Positions 61,451 through 64,000 of a stretch of 64,000 nucleotides of DNA are shown here, piece after piece. The notes under the pieces were generated by a model. The model worked only from the letters and a program-made list of their open reading frames with translations. It had not been told where the DNA came from and searched no databases. Source of the DNA: Aliidongia dinghuensis (GTDB taxonomy: Bacteria > Pseudomonadota > Alphaproteobacteria > ATCC43930 > CGMCC-115725); NCBI RefSeq assembly GCF_014643535.1, contig NZ_BMJQ01000010.1, positions 233,575-297,574 of the forward strand, read 5' to 3'. Position numbers and translations under genes: made by a program. Position 1 is the first letter of the stretch. Each line of letters starts with the position of its first letter.

Positions 61451-62422
61451 ATGGAAGAGGAATTGGGAGGGCGCGTGCGCCACACGCTGCGGGTAGCACG
61501 GGCAGAGCCCGTTGCGGACGGCATTCACCTGTTCGAGCTGCGCGCCCCGGACGGCGGCCCGCTGCCCGCGTTCACACCGGGCGCGCATCTCAATGTCCGG
61601 GTGCCCAACGGCCATTTCCGGAACTATTCGATCTGCAACGACGCGAACGAGCGCGACCGCTATGTCATCGCCGTGAAGCGCGAGAGCGGCGGGCGGGGCG
61701 GATCGATCAGCCTGATCGACAAGATGCGCCCCGGCGACCTGATCGACGCCGGGGAGCCGGACAATTTGTTCGAGCTCGACCTGACCGCGCCCAGCTACCT
61801 GTTCGTAGCCGGCGGCATCGGCATCACGCCGATCCTGTCGATGATCCGCTTTCTGATCGCGACGACCGACAAGCCGTTCGAGCTCTATTACCTGACCCGA
61901 TCGGCGGAGGGCACCGCGTTCCTGGCCGAGGCTCGCGCCATGGCGGGTCCCGGACGCACGATCACCATTCATCACGACAACGGCGACCCGGCGAACGCGT
62001 TCGACCTCTGGCCGGCGTTCGAGGAACCGTCGAAGGCGCATATCTATTGCTGCGGCCCTCGGCCGCTCATGGATGCCGTGCGCGACATGACCGGCCACTG
62101 GCCGATGCACGCCGTCCATTTCGAGGATTTCGGCTCAGACCTCGTACGCCCCCGGGCCGACGACGAGCCCTTCACGGTCGAGCTCGCTCAATCAGGCCGC
62201 AGCTTCGAGGTGCCCGTCGGCTCGACCATTCTTGAGATCCTGCGCGAGCATGGCGTGGACGCGCCCAGCTCGTGCGAAAGCGGCACCTGCGGCACCTGCC
62301 GGACGGCGCTCGTCGGCGGCGACGTCGACCATCGCGACCTTGTGCTCGAAGACCACGAGCGCGGCAGCGCCATCATGATCTGCATCTCGCGCGGGCGGGG
62401 CACGATCGAGATCGACCGGTAG
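61451..62422 (+). CDS. oxygenase reductase (phthalate dioxygenase reductase/VanB-like)
   Basis: 323 residues. Flavin domain with RNYS at 57-60 (FMN contact), NAD domain GGIGITPILSM at 121-131, YCCGPRPLMDAV near 199-210, and a C-terminal plant-type ferredoxin with Cys275, Cys280, Cys283 and Cys311. This FMN-NAD-[2Fe-2S] order is the class IA reductase of phthalate dioxygenase and vanillate demethylase. It carries electrons from NADH to the Rieske oxygenase encoded divergently. It leads a two-gene operon. Confidence 0.94.
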   Translation: MEEELGGRVRHTLRVARAEPVADGIHLFELRAPDGGPLPAFTPGAHLNVRVPNGHFRNYSICNDANERDRYVIAVKRESGGRGGSISLIDKMRPGDLIDAGEPDNLFELDLTAPSYLFVAGGIGITPILSMIRFLIATTDKPFELYYLTRSAEGTAFLAEARAMAGPGRTITIHHDNGDPANAFDLWPAFEEPSKAHIYCCGPRPLMDAVRDMTGHWPMHAVHFEDFGSDLVRPRADDEPFTVELAQSGRSFEVPVGSTILEILREHGVDAPSSCESGTCGTCRTALVGGDVDHRDLVLEDHERGSAIMICISRGRGTIEIDR

Positions 62423-62433
62423 AGGAGAGATCC

Positions 62434-63606
62434 ATGACGGAACAGCCTTTGCGTCTGGGCGTCGTCGGCCTCGGCCGCGCCTTCACCCTGATGCTGCCGA
62501 CCTTCGTGCGCCATCCCGCGGTCAGGCTCGTCGCCTGTGCCGATCCGCGAGCGGTCGCCCGCGACTGCTTCGTGCATGATTTCGGCGGGCGCGCCCACGA
62601 CACGGTCCAGGCGCTCTGCGACGATCCCGAGGTCGAGGCGATCTATCTCGCCTCGCCGCACCAGTTCCACGTCGACCACGTGCAGATCGCCGCCCGGGCC
62701 GGCAAGCATGTGCTGGTCGAAAAACCGATGGCGCTCCGGCTCGAGGATTGCCGCGCGATGATCGCGTCGGCCGACGCCGCCGGCGTCCACCTGATGGTCG
62801 GGCACAGCCACAGCTTCGACCAACCGTATCTGACGACCCGCGCGCTCATCGAAAGCGGCGAGTTCGGCGCCGTGCGCATGATTAGCGCGCTTAATTGCAC
62901 GGACTATCTCTATCGACCGCGCCGGCCCGAGGAACTCGTGACCGCGGAAGGCGGCGGTGCCGTGTTCAGCCAGGCGCCGCACCAGGTGGAGCTGGTCCGG
63001 CTCTTGGCCGGTAGCGAGGTCAGGTCGGTCAGGGCCGTCACCGGCATCTGGGATTCCGAGCGACCGACCGAAGGCGCCTATACCGCGTTCTTGACCTTCG
63101 CAAATGGCGCTGCGGCTTCGCTGACCTACAACGGCTACGGCCATTTCGACACGGACGCGCTCAGCAGCTGGATCGGCGAAATGGGCCAGGTGCGCGATCC
63201 AGACGGGCATGGCAGCGCCCGCCGGGTGCTCCGCACCGTCAAGATGGCCGCCGAGGAGGCGGCGCTCAAGGACAAGCGCGCCTACGGCACGACCGTGACG
63301 GCGGCGACGGCGCGCGCTCAGACGCCGCCGGTCGCCTATAATCATTTCGGCTTCGTCCTCGTCGCGTGCGAGCGCGGCGCGCTCCGCCCGATGCCGAACG
63401 GCGTCGAGATCTACGGCGACGACGAGAAGCGGTTCGAGCCCCTCCCGGCGCCGGACGTGCCGCGCCGCGAGGTCATCGACGAGTTGGTCGCTGCCGTGCG
63501 CGACGGCCGGCCGCCGCTCCATTCCGGGCGCTGGGGCATGGCGACCGTCGAGGTGTGCCTGGCCCTCCTGCGCTCGGCCGCCGAAGAACGCGAGGTTCGG
63601 ATCTAG
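62434..63606 (+). CDS. Gfo/Idh/MocA dehydrogenase, cis-dihydrodiol dehydrogenase-like (Pht4)
   Basis: 390 residues. N-terminal Rossmann fold (GVVGLGRAF at 9-17), the catalytic Lys in LVEKPMALRLEDC, and the C-terminal beta-sheet domain with GGGAVFSQAPHQVELVRLL. The family includes Pht4, which oxidises phthalate 4,5-cis-dihydrodiol to 4,5-dihydroxyphthalate. The context (Rieske oxygenase, reductase, Pht5-like protein) supports that role. AGAGGAGAGA precedes the ATG by a few bases. Its TAG stop lies in a TCTAGA site where an IS481-type element begins. Confidence 0.88.
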   Translation: MTEQPLRLGVVGLGRAFTLMLPTFVRHPAVRLVACADPRAVARDCFVHDFGGRAHDTVQALCDDPEVEAIYLASPHQFHVDHVQIAARAGKHVLVEKPMALRLEDCRAMIASADAAGVHLMVGHSHSFDQPYLTTRALIESGEFGAVRMISALNCTDYLYRPRRPEELVTAEGGGAVFSQAPHQVELVRLLAGSEVRSVRAVTGIWDSERPTEGAYTAFLTFANGAAASLTYNGYGHFDTDALSSWIGEMGQVRDPDGHGSARRVLRTVKMAAEEAALKDKRAYGTTVTAATARAQTPPVAYNHFGFVLVACERGALRPMPNGVEIYGDDEKRFEPLPAPDVPRREVIDELVAAVRDGRPPLHSGRWGMATVEVCLALLRSAAEEREVRI

Positions 63607-63607
63607 A
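63602..63607. mobile_element. probable IS481-type insertion target TCTAGA
   Basis: TCTAGA fits the NCTAGN target reported for IS481. The dehydrogenase stop (63604-63606) and the transposase stop (63603-63605, opposite strand) both lie in it. The element proper would start at TGTCGTTTCC (63608). The far end is outside the window. Confidence 0.5.
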
Positions 63608-64000
63608 TGTCGTTTCCAAGCAGGTTGTTCAGCCTGGTGAAGGGCGGGATGCCTTTGTGGGCTGAGTGTGGTCGGGTGAGGTTGTAGGCATCGATCCAGC
63701 CTGGCATGGCCTCGGTCCGTTCGCGGGACGACTGGTAGGGTTCGGCATAGGCCCGTTCGCGCAAGCTTGTCTGGATGAAGCGTTCGGCCTTGCCATTGGT
63801 GCGTGGCGTATAGGGCCGGGTGCGGACATGCCGGAGCCCGGCTCGGGCGAGCAGGTCGCGGAAGTCGCGGCTCCGATAGGCGCTGCCGTTATCGCTCATG
63901 ACCCGTTCGACGCGGACGCCGTTCCGGGCGAACCAGTCGAGCGCCCGGGTCATGAAGGCGCAGGCGGAGGCTTTCTTCTCGTCGGGCAGGACTTCGGTGT
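63603..64000 (-). CDS. IS481-family transposase, N-terminus cut by window edge
   Basis: About 131 C-terminal residues of a DDE integrase-core transposase. The second Asp is in MSDNGSAYRSRDF and the Glu in TNGKAERFIQT; the end LTRPHSAHKGIPPFTRLNNL is typical of IS481. The frame stays open upstream past 63953 (TEVLPDEKKASACAFMT), so the gene continues beyond the window. Its stop codon seems to be supplied by the target site. The catalytic residues that can be seen are intact, so it may be active. Confidence 0.88.
   Translation of the reverse strand, partial: TEVLPDEKKASACAFMTRALDWFARNGVRVERVMSDNGSAYRSRDFRDLLARAGLRHVRTRPYTPRTNGKAERFIQTSLRERAYAEPYQSSRERTEAMPGWIDAYNLTRPHSAHKGIPPFTRLNNLLGNDI

Overview
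The window is GC-rich (roughly two-thirds G+C by eye) and reads as the chromosome of an alphaproteobacterium, probably in or near the Rhodospirillales. The basis is the gene order tRNA-Tyr, tRNA-Gly, tuf, tRNA-Trp, secE, nusG, rplK, rplA, rplJ, rplL, rpoB, rpoC on the minus strand, the alphaproteobacterial style of the RpoB, RpoC and EF-Tu sequences, GTG and TTG starts, and a very high density of LysR, TetR, MarR and ABC genes. The family assignment is inference; no rRNA gene is present.

Layout. 1-1.5 kb: an SDR oxidoreductase cut by the window edge and a secreted NTF2-like protein. 1.7-15.6 kb: the transcription/translation core (RNA polymerase beta and beta', four ribosomal proteins, NusG, SecE, EF-Tu, three tRNAs). 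15.7-21.5 kb: RlmB, a secreted DUF1194 protein, EttA, and an ArsR-type regulator divergent from an M20 dipeptidase. 21.6-22.6 kb: two tandem copies of a small secreted Ala/Ser/Thr-rich protein, each with its own leader and terminator. 22.7-25.5 kb: an SsuABC/TauABC-like ABC importer. 25.6-31 kb: an aromatic-acid efflux module like E. coli AaeXAB plus an outer membrane factor and a MarR regulator. 31-38.7 kb: mixed genes (PTS IIA-like, HtrA protease, 2OG-Fe dioxygenase, FlgC-like and RRM proteins, HAD dehalogenase, two GSTs with a TetR repressor). 38.7-45.5 kb: a TetR-controlled RND tripartite pump. 45.5-48.1 kb: LprI-like protein, aldo/keto reductase and LysR.

48.1-63.6 kb is the most interesting part. 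A LysR-controlled plus-strand operon carries a split ThDP-dependent decarboxylase, a DadA-like FAD oxidoreductase, an SDR and a PxpA/YcsF protein. It converges on a long minus-strand operon: Rieske oxygenase, Liv-type binding protein, fused LivH-LivM permease, LivG, LivF, MarR, a 63-residue unknown and a 4,5-dihydroxyphthalate decarboxylase-like protein. That operon is divergent from a ferredoxin-type oxygenase reductase plus a Gfo/Idh/MocA dehydrogenase. Oxygenase, reductase, dihydrodiol dehydrogenase and decarboxylase are the four steps of the known phthalate 4,5-dioxygenase route to protocatechuate, here with its own ABC importer and regulator; the real substrate is unknown. An IS481-type transposase abuts the last gene exactly at its stop codon and runs off the window.

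The theme is handling of aromatic acids: importer and ring-attacking enzymes at one end, AaeXAB-like and RND efflux at the other, with GSTs and a haloacid dehalogenase between. No CRISPR array, prophage or replication origin was seen.
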